In this document: piece by piece, positions 26,536-36,081 of the stretch
How positions within the stretch are numbered: the stretch's first letter is position 1
How the letters are laid out: each line of letters starts with the position of its first letter
NCBI GenBank assembly: GCA_034003725.1
Contig: JAVEYB010000017.1
Location: 1 to 54,573, forward strand
DNA from: Candidatus Zixiibacteriota bacterium
Lineage (GTDB): Bacteria; Zixibacteria; MSB-5A5; GN15; FEB-12
Length of the DNA stretch: 54,573 nucleotides
Direction: 5' to 3'
Notes under the pieces: generated by a model
Told to the model about the DNA's origin: nothing
The model's input: only the letters and a program-made list of their open reading frames with translations
Databases searched by the model: none
Position numbers and translations under genes: made by a program

Positions 26536-26597
26536 CTGTCGCCGGGCCGGCTCGTCCGGCCGTACTCTTAAACAGCTCTCTCGGGAGGACCCGTGAC

Positions 26598-27158
26598 ATG
26601 GCGCTGTTGATTGTTCTAAGCGTCGTCATCGTTATCATAGCGATCGCGGCCATCACACTGTACAACCGGCTGGTGCGTCTGAAAAATACGGCGCAATCGT
26701 CGTGGTCCGATATCGACGTCCAGCTGAAGAAACGTTTTGATCTGATTCCAAGCCTCGTGGAGACGGTCAAGGGGTACGCCTCGCACGAGAAAGAGGTGCT
26801 CACCCGGTTGACCGAAGCGCGGTCGATGATGGCCAGGGCCACCGGTCCGGCCGACATGGCGCGGTCGGAGAACATGCTCAAGGATACGCTCAAGAGCCTG
26901 TTTGCGGTGGCGGAGGCCTATCCGGATTTGAAGGCCAACCAGAATTTCATGCAGCTTCAGCAGCAGCTCTCATCGCTCGAGGACGGTATCGAGCAGGCGC
27001 GTCGGTACTACAACGCCGTGGTGCGCGACTACAACACGATGATCGAGTCCTTCCCGTCGAACATCGTCGCCTCGATGTTCGGGTTTCAGCAGCGGGAGTT
27101 CTTCCAGCTCGACATGCCCGATGTCGAACGCAAGCCCGTCAAACCGGACTTCTCCTGA
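26598..27158 (+). CDS. LemA family protein
   Basis: A 186-residue membrane-anchored protein. An N-terminal hydrophobic helix (VVIVIIAIAAITLY) leads into the family motif YNRLVRLKNTAQSSWSDIDVQLKKR, then the helical core with AEAYPDLKANQNFMQLQQQL and a C-terminal YNTMIESFPSNIVASMFGF. LemA proteins are cell-surface helical bundles of unclear role. The next gene, 20 bases on, is the usual DUF2207 partner. ATG follows CGGGAGGAC. Confidence 0.95.
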   Translation: MALLIVLSVVIVIIAIAAITLYNRLVRLKNTAQSSWSDIDVQLKKRFDLIPSLVETVKGYASHEKEVLTRLTEARSMMARATGPADMARSENMLKDTLKSLFAVAEAYPDLKANQNFMQLQQQLSSLEDGIEQARRYYNAVVRDYNTMIESFPSNIVASMFGFQQREFFQLDMPDVERKPVKPDFS

Positions 27159-27178
27159 AAGCGCATGGGCAAAGCCTT

Positions 27179-28927
27179 ATGTTCGGTTTGACGACGGGCG
27201 GCGCGGTGAGACTCGTCCTGCTTGTTGCGATCGTGTGCTCGGTTGTGTCGGTCGACGCGCGGGCCGAGTATTTCACGATCAATCGGTTCCATAGCGATAT
27301 CGAGGTTCACGAAGACGCCACGTGCACGGTGGTCGAGTCGATCGAGGTCACGTTCCATCGCGAGCGACACGGCATATTCCGGGATATCCCCTACAAATAC
27401 CAGACCGATCTCGGGGAAACGATACGAATGCCGATCGACGTGGCCGGCGTCGCCGACGATCGCGGCAACGCGTGGCAAACGAAGGTGGAACGAACCGGAA
27501 GTGTCGTGCATATCCGGATCGGCGATCCGGATCGGTATGTCGACGGCCGCCAGGTGTATGTCATCACCTACACCATCGAAAACGCCTTACTGTTTCTCGA
27601 CCGCCACGACGAGTTGTACTGGAACGTCACGGGGGATGAGTGGGAGGCGGTGATCGAAGAGGCGTCGGCGACGATCCGTCTGCCGAGCGGGGCGGATACC
27701 GAACGGTTTCAGTACGGCTGTTATACGGGGCGGCGCGGGTCTACGGATACTTCGTGCGTGTGGGAGGCGTCAGCCTTCGGGGCATCTTTTCGGACATTGC
27801 ACCCCCTTGGTGCGAACGAGGGGTTTACGATCGCCCTCGGTTGGAACAAAGGTGTGGTTACGCCACCGTCGGCCTGGCAGCAGTTTTTGTGGCGGACCAA
27901 CATCAGGGACAACTGGACTCTGATCGTTCCTGTGTTCGTACTTCTGTTCATGATTCGGCAGTGGTGGCGTTATGGCCGCGATCCCAAGGTCCGTGAGGCG
28001 ATCACGGTCCAGTACGATCCGCCCGCAGTGGGGGGGACGCCGATCACGCCCGCGGAGGCGGGCGCGCTTGTCGATGAGCGGCTCGATCCGCGCGATATCA
28101 CCGCATCGGTCATATCTCTGGCGGTGAAGGGGTACCTGCGAATCGAAGAGAAGACGCGCACCATTCTCATTTTCGAGTCAACCGACTATGAACTGACGCG
28201 ATTGAAGGAGGCGGACTCCGGCCTTGGTCCGTTCGAAGCCAGCCTCCTGAGCGCGTTATTTCCAGCGGGGGCGGCCACGGTCGCTATATCCGAACTCAAG
28301 AACAAGTTCTACAAACACCTGCCGGCGTTAAAAAGTGCGGTCCAAAAAATGCTGATGGACAAGAAATACTTCGTTGCGGCGCCGGACAAAGTGCGCGGGC
28401 GGTACGTCATGTACGCCGTTCTGGTTGCGATCGGGGTGTTTGTTGTGGGGTTCGCCACCGCCGAGAGCGTACCCTTTCGCCCGATTATTGCGGCGATCGC
28501 GAGCGCATTTATCGTGGCGCTTTTCGGCGCAGCGATGCCGGCCAAGACGCGGCTGGGGGCGGAAGCCAACATGCATGTGCGCGGTTTCCAGACGTTTATG
28601 GAACGGGTGGAGAAAGACCAGCTCGAGCGGATGGGGGAAAAAGACCTCTTCTATCGGCATCTGCCGTATGCGATCGCCCTCAATGTCGCCGATCAATGGG
28701 CCGGCGCATTCGAAGGAATCTACAACCAGCCGCCCGACTGGTATCGCTCGAGCCGGGGATTCACTCACTTCAGTACAGCGAGTTTCACGCATTCGCTGTC
28801 GGCGGCCACCGCCAGCATGAGTTCGGCGATGTACTCGGCGCCGCGCAGCAGCGGGACGCGGAGCGGCGGAGGAGGCGGCGGCTTTTCGGGCGGTGGCGGA
28901 GGTGGTGGCGGTGGCGGCAGCTGGTAG
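27179..28927 (+). CDS. DUF2207-domain membrane protein
   Basis: A 582-residue protein with a signal peptide, a DUF2207 extracytoplasmic domain (YFTINRFHSDIEVHEDATCT, RHGIFRDIPYKY, residues 30-240), one membrane helix near 245-262, a cytoplasmic winged-helix-like part with LDPRDITASVISLAVKGYL, two more helices near 405-445 and a C-terminus ending in a run of Gly with SW. This architecture and the Gly-rich end are standard for the family, as is its place after lemA. It is thought to act in membrane or envelope upkeep; the role is not proven. Confidence 0.93.
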   Translation: MFGLTTGGAVRLVLLVAIVCSVVSVDARAEYFTINRFHSDIEVHEDATCTVVESIEVTFHRERHGIFRDIPYKYQTDLGETIRMPIDVAGVADDRGNAWQTKVERTGSVVHIRIGDPDRYVDGRQVYVITYTIENALLFLDRHDELYWNVTGDEWEAVIEEASATIRLPSGADTERFQYGCYTGRRGSTDTSCVWEASAFGASFRTLHPLGANEGFTIALGWNKGVVTPPSAWQQFLWRTNIRDNWTLIVPVFVLLFMIRQWWRYGRDPKVREAITVQYDPPAVGGTPITPAEAGALVDERLDPRDITASVISLAVKGYLRIEEKTRTILIFESTDYELTRLKEADSGLGPFEASLLSALFPAGAATVAISELKNKFYKHLPALKSAVQKMLMDKKYFVAAPDKVRGRYVMYAVLVAIGVFVVGFATAESVPFRPIIAAIASAFIVALFGAAMPAKTRLGAEANMHVRGFQTFMERVEKDQLERMGEKDLFYRHLPYAIALNVADQWAGAFEGIYNQPPDWYRSSRGFTHFSTASFTHSLSAATASMSSAMYSAPRSSGTRSGGGGGGFSGGGGGGGGGGSW

Positions 28928-28952
28928 TCGACCCCGCAGCGGCCGATTCCGG

Positions 28953-30170
28953 TCACTTGAGCAGGAGCATCTTGCGCGACCGGGTGATATCGTCTGCCGT
29001 CACACGATAGAAGTACACGCCCGATGATACCGTGATGCCGGCAGCATCGGTGCCGTCCCAGACCACTTCATGTCGCCCCGCCTCCTGAGTCTCGTCCACA
29101 AGTGTTCTCACTTTTTGCCCCAGCACATTAAACACGTCGACTGAGACAAGGGCGGGCGACGGCAGGGCGTAGCTTATCGTGGTGCTCGGGTTGAACGGGT
29201 TCGGGTAGTTCTGGTCCAGCGTAAATTGAGACGGCAGTTCCTCAACCGATCCCGACCGATAGGCGCGGCTTTCGAAGTCGGCGATATCGGAGGAGAGGAT
29301 TCTCAACATTCCGGAACCGCTCAGCGGAATCTCGATCAGGTCGTGCCTGCCGGATTCGACCCGCGCGTGACCGAGATCGTACACGAGCAGGCGCAGCTGA
29401 TTGCCGTCGCGATGCCAGGTCAAATCCATTCCCGCCGCGGCCGGTTTCAGTCGGGGAATGCCGATCTCGGCGTCGGCATCAACTTCACATACAAAAAGCG
29501 CAGTGCCGATAGTCGCCACGGCATCCGTGGATATAACCACGGACCGGCCGTCCCGGCGCGTTTCCACGGAAACCTGCTGGGCGTGTGGATTGAGCCGGTT
29601 CAGCAGCGGCGAGGCGTCACCCACCACAACGCGAATCAGGTAGGTCAGGTCGGCCACCGTAAGCGTAATGCCGTCGGCGTTAACATCGGTTGCCTCGATC
29701 TGCTGCACGATATTGACCGTGAAGACGGTTGATCCAAAGAGAAAGTAGTTGGTGAACAGCAGGACATCGCCGACCTCATAATGAATGCCGTTGCCGTTGA
29801 CATCGCCCCGGAACCCGACCTGCTCGTCGGTCACGAAAAACGCGACATTCGAAACGGGGGACCAGTTGCCGGCCTCGTCGCCGGCTTTGATCGCCACGTT
29901 GTAGCCGGTGAGTGACGGCAGCCCGCAGATCGTCCATTGTTCTGGCGATCCGGACTCTCTGGGAATGGGCGGGAATATCACCTGCTGTGCGGAATAGAAG
30001 TTAGCCTCGGTGATGCCCGATCTGGAATAGCGAATATCATAGTATGTGGCAGTGCCGATATGACCATCATCGCCGGTGGCAGTCCAGCGAAAGGTCATGC
30101 AGCTTGCGGCGGCATCCGATGCCGCGCACACGAATATCGACAGGGCCAGTCCTGCTACCCACCTCTTCAT
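28953..30170 (-). CDS. secreted protein with dockerin-like pair and C-terminal sorting module
   Basis: A 405-residue secreted protein with signal peptide (MKRWVAGLALSIFVCAASDA). An N-terminal fibronectin-III-like region (residues ~25-120) has the YDIRYSRSGI and NVAIKAGDEAGNWSPVSNV features of such domains. Next comes a dockerin-like pair of calcium loops, GDVNGNGIHYEVGDVLLFTN and ATDVNADGITLTVADLTYLI. The tail LDQNYPNPFNPSTTISY...VRTLVDE...GVYFYRVTA...RKMLLLK is the FCB-type C-terminal module. ATG 30170 is taken because longer frames lack a signal. It lies close to the stop of the DUF2207 gene (convergent). Confidence 0.88.
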   Translation of the reverse strand: MKRWVAGLALSIFVCAASDAAASCMTFRWTATGDDGHIGTATYYDIRYSRSGITEANFYSAQQVIFPPIPRESGSPEQWTICGLPSLTGYNVAIKAGDEAGNWSPVSNVAFFVTDEQVGFRGDVNGNGIHYEVGDVLLFTNYFLFGSTVFTVNIVQQIEATDVNADGITLTVADLTYLIRVVVGDASPLLNRLNPHAQQVSVETRRDGRSVVISTDAVATIGTALFVCEVDADAEIGIPRLKPAAAGMDLTWHRDGNQLRLLVYDLGHARVESGRHDLIEIPLSGSGMLRILSSDIADFESRAYRSGSVEELPSQFTLDQNYPNPFNPSTTISYALPSPALVSVDVFNVLGQKVRTLVDETQEAGRHEVVWDGTDAAGITVSSGVYFYRVTADDITRSRKMLLLK

Positions 30171-30275
30171 CGACACACCTCTCTCAAGCGTGTGAGGAGC
30201 GCTTGGTCTGTAGAATTTCGGGTATGACCCAGCGGAAGTATGCTTTAATGAGCGACGGGAAGGGGCCGGTGTCAA

Positions 30276-30708
30276 ACGATTTATGATATGGACAGTTGCG
30301 TCTTCAAAGGCGACACCATGTAATCTATTTAATCACAAGGACATGCGTCTGCGCTGGAGTGCAATACGTGGACCGGGATTGTCAGATTTTGTCGGGGTGT
30401 GCGACCGACCATGGGGCGATTGCACCCGAAGCGGCCTTCTCGTCGATTTGCTGGATCTCTCGTCGCAGGATATCCCGGCCGCGGTACCATCCTCGATTGA
30501 TTGCCGCAGAGTATCGCGGCGGCGACGGGCCGGACGTCGGCCAGTCTTTGCACTGGACAAAGTAGACAAAATTAGCGATCTTTCGCTAACGATATCCGCG
30601 GCGGTTTACTCCTCACGTTTACCCCGTTAATGCGCGACAGTTCGGATAACCGGTCAGGATTATGTCCGATCGGAGCGGAACCCGGCGACCTCTCTGGGAG
30701 GAGATCAC
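30276..30708. other. intergenic region with an inverted-repeat hairpin
   Basis: No convincing gene lies in this 430-base gap between two divergent secreted-protein genes; the open frames in it have atypical composition. At 30572-30589 there is a perfect 7-bp inverted repeat TTAGCGA-TCTT-TCGCTAA, which could be a regulatory site or an RNA hairpin in the 5' leader of the M28 peptidase gene. A GGGAGGAG ribosome site precedes the ATG at 30709. Confidence 0.5.
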
Positions 30709-33042
30709 ATGAAAACCTTGTTGACGGCCACCCTGATTGTACTCACAGCCGTTACGGCGGCGCGGGCGGGTGATCTGTATCGTGTCGACGTGACGTCGCA
30801 CGAGCAGGCCCGAACGCTGCGGGCATCACGTGTGACGCCCGTCACGCGGCTCGAGAACGCGTACCTTGTTCTGGTCGACGCCGCCGGCGCAGAGCGGTTA
30901 GCCGGGTCAGCCCTGAAAATGGACTTGCTGGCCGCCGACATCTCACTCGGTGAGCTGGCGGTTGACATGTGTCCGGACCGGCGCAATGTCGGGCGTTTCC
31001 CTCTGCTTTTTGAGCAGGACGGGCTGCGGCTGTATCGGGTGCCACCGGCCACCCTGGCGGATTCGCGCAATCAGTTCGAGCTCGCCCCACTTCATACCGA
31101 ACTGCTGCAAATCGAATACCGGGCGGCCGAATTCGGCGTACGCGCAGCCGCCGAACTCCCGCCGGGTCTCGACACACTGATCGAACGTATCGAGTACGAC
31201 TCACTGGTATCTTACCTGTATCGTCTGCAGGCGTTCTGGCGACGGACGGTGGCGACCGATTCGAACTATGCGTCCCGCGACTGGATCGCTTCCAAGCTTG
31301 GGGAGTTCGGTTACGATACGGTGGTGATCGACAGCTTCTATCATGAATTCAGCGGTGTGCTGAAGTCCTGTCAAAACGTAGTCGCCCGGAAGACGGGTTC
31401 GGTGTATCCCGACCACCATATAGTGGTGGGGGCGCATCGGGACGCGGTTGCCGCCAGTCCCGGCGCCGATGACAACGGAACGGGAACGGCGGCCGTATTG
31501 GAGATTGCGCGGGCGCTGTCGGATGTCGATGTCGATGTCACGCTCGACTTCGTTCTCTTTGATGCCGAGGAGATCGGGCTGTACGGATCGTGGGAGTACG
31601 CATCACGAGCGTACCTGCAGGGTGAGCAGATCATATGCATGCTGAACATGGACATGATCGGGCATTTGACAAACAGCAGTGAGGCCAACCTGTTCTACGG
31701 CAACGGAACGTACTATCCGCTGCTGTGGGACCAGATCGCCGATTCGCTGGTGGGAATTCACGGCATCCTTGCGGGGACGTCGGGCGGTTCCGATCACTAT
31801 CCGTTTCACCAACTCGGCTGGCCGGCCGTCTTTCTCGCGGAGCGGAATTTCTCCACGGTCTATCACGGCGCCAGAGACAGCACCAGCTACGTTAATTTCG
31901 ATTACTTCACGCGCATGACCAAAGGCATGCTGGCGACCGCATACACGGTGGCGGTCACCAGTGAGCCGCCGCCGTTGGTGACAATCGAATTCGACCAATC
32001 GCTGCCTGACATCGCCGCCCCGGGCGAAGATTGCATAATGAATCTCACTATATCGGGATCCTACGGATCGCAGCTTGTGCCCGGCAGTGCCGAGTACCAC
32101 TGGTCTGTCGACGACAGTCCTTATACGACGGAACCGCTGGTCGACCTGGGGGACGGCGCGTTTCGCATGGTCCTTCCGGCGGCCGAGTGCGGGCGCACAT
32201 TCACGTTTTATATCACGGTCGATGAAGTCCAGACCGGCGTGTGGTACGAGGGGAGCCCGGAGGCGCCTCATGTCGTTCGGGTCGAGAGCGACCAGGCTGT
32301 CGTCTGGGCAGATGATTTCGACGACGACCTGGGCTGGACCGTCTGGGGATCGGCGACCGACGGGATCTGGGAGCGCGCTTACCCGGCCGGGCACGGCGTG
32401 GGTGGTTCGCCGCTGACCGATGCTTCCGGTTCCGGCCGGTGTTTCGTCACCGGGAACGAGGCGCGACTCGACGATATCGACGGAGGCGTCACGATCATCT
32501 ACTCACCCCTGTTCGATTTCACTGAGGTCGAGGATCCGTGGATACGCTACTCGTACTGGTTCTACAGCAGCGAGAGCGGAGGTCCCTTCGAGGATGAGTT
32601 TGAGGTCTACATTTCCAACACGTACGGGTCATACTGGATTCCGGTCGCACACTACGATATGGGGACGGGATCAGAGCGGGGATGGAAGGCCGATGCGTTC
32701 CGGGTGGCTGACTACGTTGCGCTGACCGACGGCATATATGTACGTTTCGATGCAGCCGACAGGGCGGGGGACTCGGAAGTTGAAGGTGGACTCGACAATG
32801 TATCGGTGGTGCAGTACGAGTGCGTCCCGGACGCCGTATGCGGCGACATGAACGGCGATATGGCGGGGCCCGACCTGTCGGACCTGATCTATATCGTAAA
32901 CTACCTTTTCCTCGATGGACCGCCACCGGCTGACTGGGACGTTGTCGATATAAATCGGGACGGGGCGACCGATCTGTCCGATTTGATCTACCTGGTGAAC
33001 TTCCTTTTCCTTGGCGGGCCAACTCCCGACTGCTGGCTATAG
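30709..33042 (+). CDS. secreted M28-family metallopeptidase with C-terminal dockerin pair
   Basis: A 777-residue secreted peptidase. After the signal peptide (ends ARAG) comes a ~170-residue propeptide-like region. The M28 catalytic domain has VVGAHRDAVAASPGADDNGTG (zinc ligands H243 and the bridging D), LFDAEEIGLYGS (general base and ligand Glu), NMDMIG (Asp ligand) and SDHYPFHQLGWPAVFL (His ligand), so the metal set is complete. A beta-sandwich region and a MAM/jelly-roll-like region (about 530-705) follow. The end has two dockerin-type calcium loops, DMNGDMAGPDLSDLIYIVNY and DINRDGATDLSDLIYLVNF. It probably acts on peptides outside the cell. Start ATG follows a GGGAGGAG site. Confidence 0.92.
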   Translation: MKTLLTATLIVLTAVTAARAGDLYRVDVTSHEQARTLRASRVTPVTRLENAYLVLVDAAGAERLAGSALKMDLLAADISLGELAVDMCPDRRNVGRFPLLFEQDGLRLYRVPPATLADSRNQFELAPLHTELLQIEYRAAEFGVRAAAELPPGLDTLIERIEYDSLVSYLYRLQAFWRRTVATDSNYASRDWIASKLGEFGYDTVVIDSFYHEFSGVLKSCQNVVARKTGSVYPDHHIVVGAHRDAVAASPGADDNGTGTAAVLEIARALSDVDVDVTLDFVLFDAEEIGLYGSWEYASRAYLQGEQIICMLNMDMIGHLTNSSEANLFYGNGTYYPLLWDQIADSLVGIHGILAGTSGGSDHYPFHQLGWPAVFLAERNFSTVYHGARDSTSYVNFDYFTRMTKGMLATAYTVAVTSEPPPLVTIEFDQSLPDIAAPGEDCIMNLTISGSYGSQLVPGSAEYHWSVDDSPYTTEPLVDLGDGAFRMVLPAAECGRTFTFYITVDEVQTGVWYEGSPEAPHVVRVESDQAVVWADDFDDDLGWTVWGSATDGIWERAYPAGHGVGGSPLTDASGSGRCFVTGNEARLDDIDGGVTIIYSPLFDFTEVEDPWIRYSYWFYSSESGGPFEDEFEVYISNTYGSYWIPVAHYDMGTGSERGWKADAFRVADYVALTDGIYVRFDAADRAGDSEVEGGLDNVSVVQYECVPDAVCGDMNGDMAGPDLSDLIYIVNYLFLDGPPPADWDVVDINRDGATDLSDLIYLVNFLFLGGPTPDCWL

Positions 33043-33046
33043 CGGG

Positions 33047-33415
33047 CTACTCGAGCGGCTCGTAGCACTCCGGGGTAAAGCCCGGGGTGCACAGACACAG
33101 GAAGACCAGCTCGTCGGGGCCGATATTCGCGATTCGCTGGCGTGTACCGGGCGGTATCACGACGGTGTCGCCGGCGTAGACATCAAACGCCGGTTCGTCG
33201 CCGATCTCCATGCGCCCTCTCCCTTCGAGAATCACGTACCGTTCGGTCACACCGTGGAGTCGATGCCACGCGGTTGTGATTCCGGGTTCGACGCGTGCCC
33301 GCGCGATCGACATTCCGTCGGCGCCTTCGTTCAGATACTCGTTGATGTAGCAGCGCTCATCGGTGAGATACTCCGCGCCGGAGTTGAACGGATGGATGAA
33401 CGAGTGCTGTTTCAT
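33047..33415 (-). CDS. single-domain cupin
   Basis: A 122-residue beta-barrel cupin. Metal motif 1 is AWHRLHGVTERYVILEGRGRMEIG (His, His and Glu ligands), and motif 2 is PPGTRQRIANIG, in which the usual second His is replaced. The ATG overlaps the stop of the upstream FG-GAP gene by 4 bases (ATGA), so it is co-translated with it, an odd pairing for a cytoplasmic cupin. Four bases separate its stop from that of the convergent M28 peptidase. Its substrate is unknown. Confidence 0.88.
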   Translation of the reverse strand: MKQHSFIHPFNSGAEYLTDERCYINEYLNEGADGMSIARARVEPGITTAWHRLHGVTERYVILEGRGRMEIGDEPAFDVYAGDTVVIPPGTRQRIANIGPDELVFLCLCTPGFTPECYEPLE

Positions 33416-35784
33416 TCGCAATTCGGGTCGCAGGCGGCCGGGGCGGGCCCGCCGAGAAACAGGGTGTTGACAAGGTATATCAAGTCCGAGAGATCCATCA
33501 CGCAGTTGACGTCACCGTTGACGTTTGCCGCCGCCGGACAAACCGGCGCGGGTCCGCCGAGGAAGAGGAAATTCACGAAATAGATCAGATCGGATAAATC
33601 GACGTTTCCGGAGAGGTCATTGTCGACATTTCCGGTGAAGTCCTCGCAGCACCGCTGGTCACCGACCAGAATACCGCCGCTGTACGATTTGGGGACATAC
33701 TCCATGTATGTCGTGTGCATCACCATCGAGTACATCGAGTGATAGAACGTGTCGACGACGTTGAACTGGCCGGGGGTCGGCGCGCCGCCGGTGTTAAACA
33801 CCAGGCGAAGAATCTCGCCCGAGCCGGGCGCGAGGGGCAGGGCTCCGCTACCGTCGTCAGCCGCGAGGCGGAGGGTCATGCGGTACTCCCCGGCGACAAC
33901 CTGGTACGAAAGGTATGACAGCGTCTCGAAGTAGGCCGTGCGGTCTCCGCGTTCTGCTCCCACAAAGGTGAGGTCGACCGGGTAGTCCTGAATACGAAAC
34001 GGTATGATGATCTCCTCGAGCGGCTGGCTGTTGGCGAGGTACACCGGCACGACGGCCTGCTGGCCGGGGCCGATCGTATCGATTCCGACCGTCAGGGTGT
34101 CCGCAAGTACGATGATCATATCTCGTTCGGTATGGTTGTGCCACCCGGAGGCGGAGACGTTTTCGAGGTAGACATCGTACAGCCCGCCCTCAGTGTAGGT
34201 GTGCAGCGGGTTCGGCTGGGTGGATTCGGTCCCGTCGCCGAATTTCCATTTCTGGCTGCCCGCGCCGTTCGAGCTGTCCGTAAACTGCACCGTAAAGGGA
34301 GCAAATCCGTAGGTGGTGTCGGCGGCGATGATCACAAACGGTGACTGAGCGCTGCCGTATGCGTCGTTCGACCCGCCCCAGTCCGAGATTGCCAGATCGT
34401 TCGTAAACGAGTACTGGTAGTGAACCACGAGGTCAGTCGAGGGCGCTTGTGCCAGCGAAATCCAACCGGAGACCAAGTCGTAGCAGAAGTCGTCGTACCC
34501 GAGCGGAGAGCCGTCGGCGATGACAGAGTCCAGCGAGTAGAGCGGGTCACGGCTGGTGTAGAACAGGCGGCGGGAGCCATCGACCGTGAGCGTATCGGCG
34601 CGCCACTCGACGCCGCGCGCATCGACATCCACCCACGCCATCGCCTCAACGGTCTTGGACGGGGTGGCTCTCCAGACCGGTTCGGGCGTGAAGGTGGAGC
34701 CGGTATTTTCATATACGCGGGGGCGGTCAAACCATCGGCCGGCGGCGAGATCGCGGTCGCCGTCGTTATCGTAGTCGTACAGCGACAGGCCGGACCCGTA
34801 CCCTCCGGTGGCCGATTCCCAGCCGGGGGTAGTGGCGAGGGCGCCGCTGCCATTGTTGAAGTAGACGGCAAATCGCCCGTTGCCGCTAAGCTGGCTGTTA
34901 TAGGCGACCAGCAGGTCGAGCCAACCGTCGCCGTTGACGTCGCCGAACAAAATCGTATTCGCGGACTGGTTGGTGCCGGCCTGCCATGACGGAACCGTCT
35001 CCGGCACGCCGCCGTGGTTGTAGTGCACGGCTTCGGGGCGGTCGTCATAGCAGAAGGCGAGATCAAGATCACCGTCGTTGTCGACATCTCCCCAGGTCAC
35101 GTCCATCGCCTGGGTTGCCGCCGCCGATTGCCACCCGGGCAGCGCCTGCAGCACGCCGTTCACGTTGTAGTAGATCCGATCGGAAATCGAGACGTCGTTG
35201 TACGATTCGCCCGTGGCCACCGCAAGATCCAGGTCGCCGTCCGAGTCGACATCGCCCAGGGCGCACGAGAACGAGTAGACGCTGTCTCCGGAGTACCAGT
35301 CCGGAGACGGGTGCAGGGAGCCTTTGATGTTCAGGTACATGTTGAGCAGGTTGGGCTGGCTGAAACCCTGCGGTCCGAGGAAATTCGAAACAGCGAAGTC
35401 GGCGTAGCCGTCGTCGTTGATATCGCCGACCGCGCAGTGCCCCGAGTACTCCTGATTTGTGCTGTACCACGACGCCATTGCGGGGAGCTGTCCCCGGTTG
35501 GACAGGTAGACGAAATTTGACGCGCGGACAATGTCGTTGCCGTTGGAGAAAAACGCGTCAATGTAGCCGTCGTTGTCGGCATCGCGCCAGGCCATCCCGG
35601 TCGAGTAGACGTCTTCCTCTCCGGAGGACCAAAAAGGAAGTGTATCGAGCGGCACGGGCGCTTTCGTGGCCTGGATTTCAAGCCGGGTCTCGGCCGGGCG
35701 CGGCGTATCGAGCCGCTGGGCGTGCAATTGTCCCGCAATAAGTGCCAGCGCCGCCGAGAGCGCTATCTGGATTCTGTATGTCAT
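33412..35784 (-). CDS. secreted FG-GAP/VCBS repeat protein with PKD domain and dockerin pair
   Basis: A 790-residue secreted protein. The signal peptide ends near GQLHAQ. From about residue 50 to 370 come beta-propeller FG-GAP/VCBS repeats with calcium loops such as GDINDDGYADFAVSN, GDVDSDGDLDLAVAT, GDVDNDGDLDLAFCY, GDVNGDGWLDLLVAY and YDYDNDGDRDLAAGR. A PKD domain (FAPFTVQFTDSS...WKFGDGTE) sits near 495-560, followed by a cohesin-like or beta-sandwich region. Two dockerin-type loops end the protein (DNDLSGNVDLSDLIYFVNF and NCVMDLSDLIYLVN). A role in binding or display at the cell surface is likely. Confidence 0.9.
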   Translation of the reverse strand: MTYRIQIALSAALALIAGQLHAQRLDTPRPAETRLEIQATKAPVPLDTLPFWSSGEEDVYSTGMAWRDADNDGYIDAFFSNGNDIVRASNFVYLSNRGQLPAMASWYSTNQEYSGHCAVGDINDDGYADFAVSNFLGPQGFSQPNLLNMYLNIKGSLHPSPDWYSGDSVYSFSCALGDVDSDGDLDLAVATGESYNDVSISDRIYYNVNGVLQALPGWQSAAATQAMDVTWGDVDNDGDLDLAFCYDDRPEAVHYNHGGVPETVPSWQAGTNQSANTILFGDVNGDGWLDLLVAYNSQLSGNGRFAVYFNNGSGALATTPGWESATGGYGSGLSLYDYDNDGDRDLAAGRWFDRPRVYENTGSTFTPEPVWRATPSKTVEAMAWVDVDARGVEWRADTLTVDGSRRLFYTSRDPLYSLDSVIADGSPLGYDDFCYDLVSGWISLAQAPSTDLVVHYQYSFTNDLAISDWGGSNDAYGSAQSPFVIIAADTTYGFAPFTVQFTDSSNGAGSQKWKFGDGTESTQPNPLHTYTEGGLYDVYLENVSASGWHNHTERDMIIVLADTLTVGIDTIGPGQQAVVPVYLANSQPLEEIIIPFRIQDYPVDLTFVGAERGDRTAYFETLSYLSYQVVAGEYRMTLRLAADDGSGALPLAPGSGEILRLVFNTGGAPTPGQFNVVDTFYHSMYSMVMHTTYMEYVPKSYSGGILVGDQRCCEDFTGNVDNDLSGNVDLSDLIYFVNFLFLGGPAPVCPAAANVNGDVNCVMDLSDLIYLVNTLFLGGPAPAACDPNCE

Positions 35785-35858
35785 GATTTACCCTTAACCT
35801 GGTACACCCTGTATGTCCGTTCCGTGTTTTGCGGACACATCACCCCACAGTGACGAAC

Positions 35859-35977
35859 AACCTGTCGGAGTTGTTTGAATCCGACAGGTTTTGAAGTCTA
35901 GTCGTATGATACTAGGCAATTGTCTTTTTCCAAACAGCTTTGCGATATCATGTCGACAGCATCACCGACATCGCAAA
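35859..35977. promoter_or_regulatory. three stacked hairpins between divergent secreted-protein genes
   Basis: Within the 297-base gap I see three inverted repeats. The first, 35859-35890, is a perfect 11-bp stem AACCTGTCGGA with a 10-nt loop, then TTTT. The second, 35898-35915, is CTAGT...ACTAG (5 bp). The third, 35939-35977, is a 12-bp two-part stem (TTTGCG and ATGTCG arms, with a 5-nt bulge). On the plus strand they lie in the presumptive 5' leader of the beta-helix gene at 36082. Function is not known; attenuation, operator or RNA stability are all possible. Confidence 0.55.
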
Positions 35978-36081
35978 ACGCAGTTAAACGAATCTTCCGC
36001 CTCTTTCGTTTCGTAAATACAATTGTTGATGGCAGTTAGGGTGTTATCTTAAGGGGCGACCCGCTACGAAAACGCAAGCGA

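Noticed and set aside
30283-30630. 115-codon frame in the intergenic gap
   Set aside because: Composition is atypical, no family pattern, and no ribosome site.
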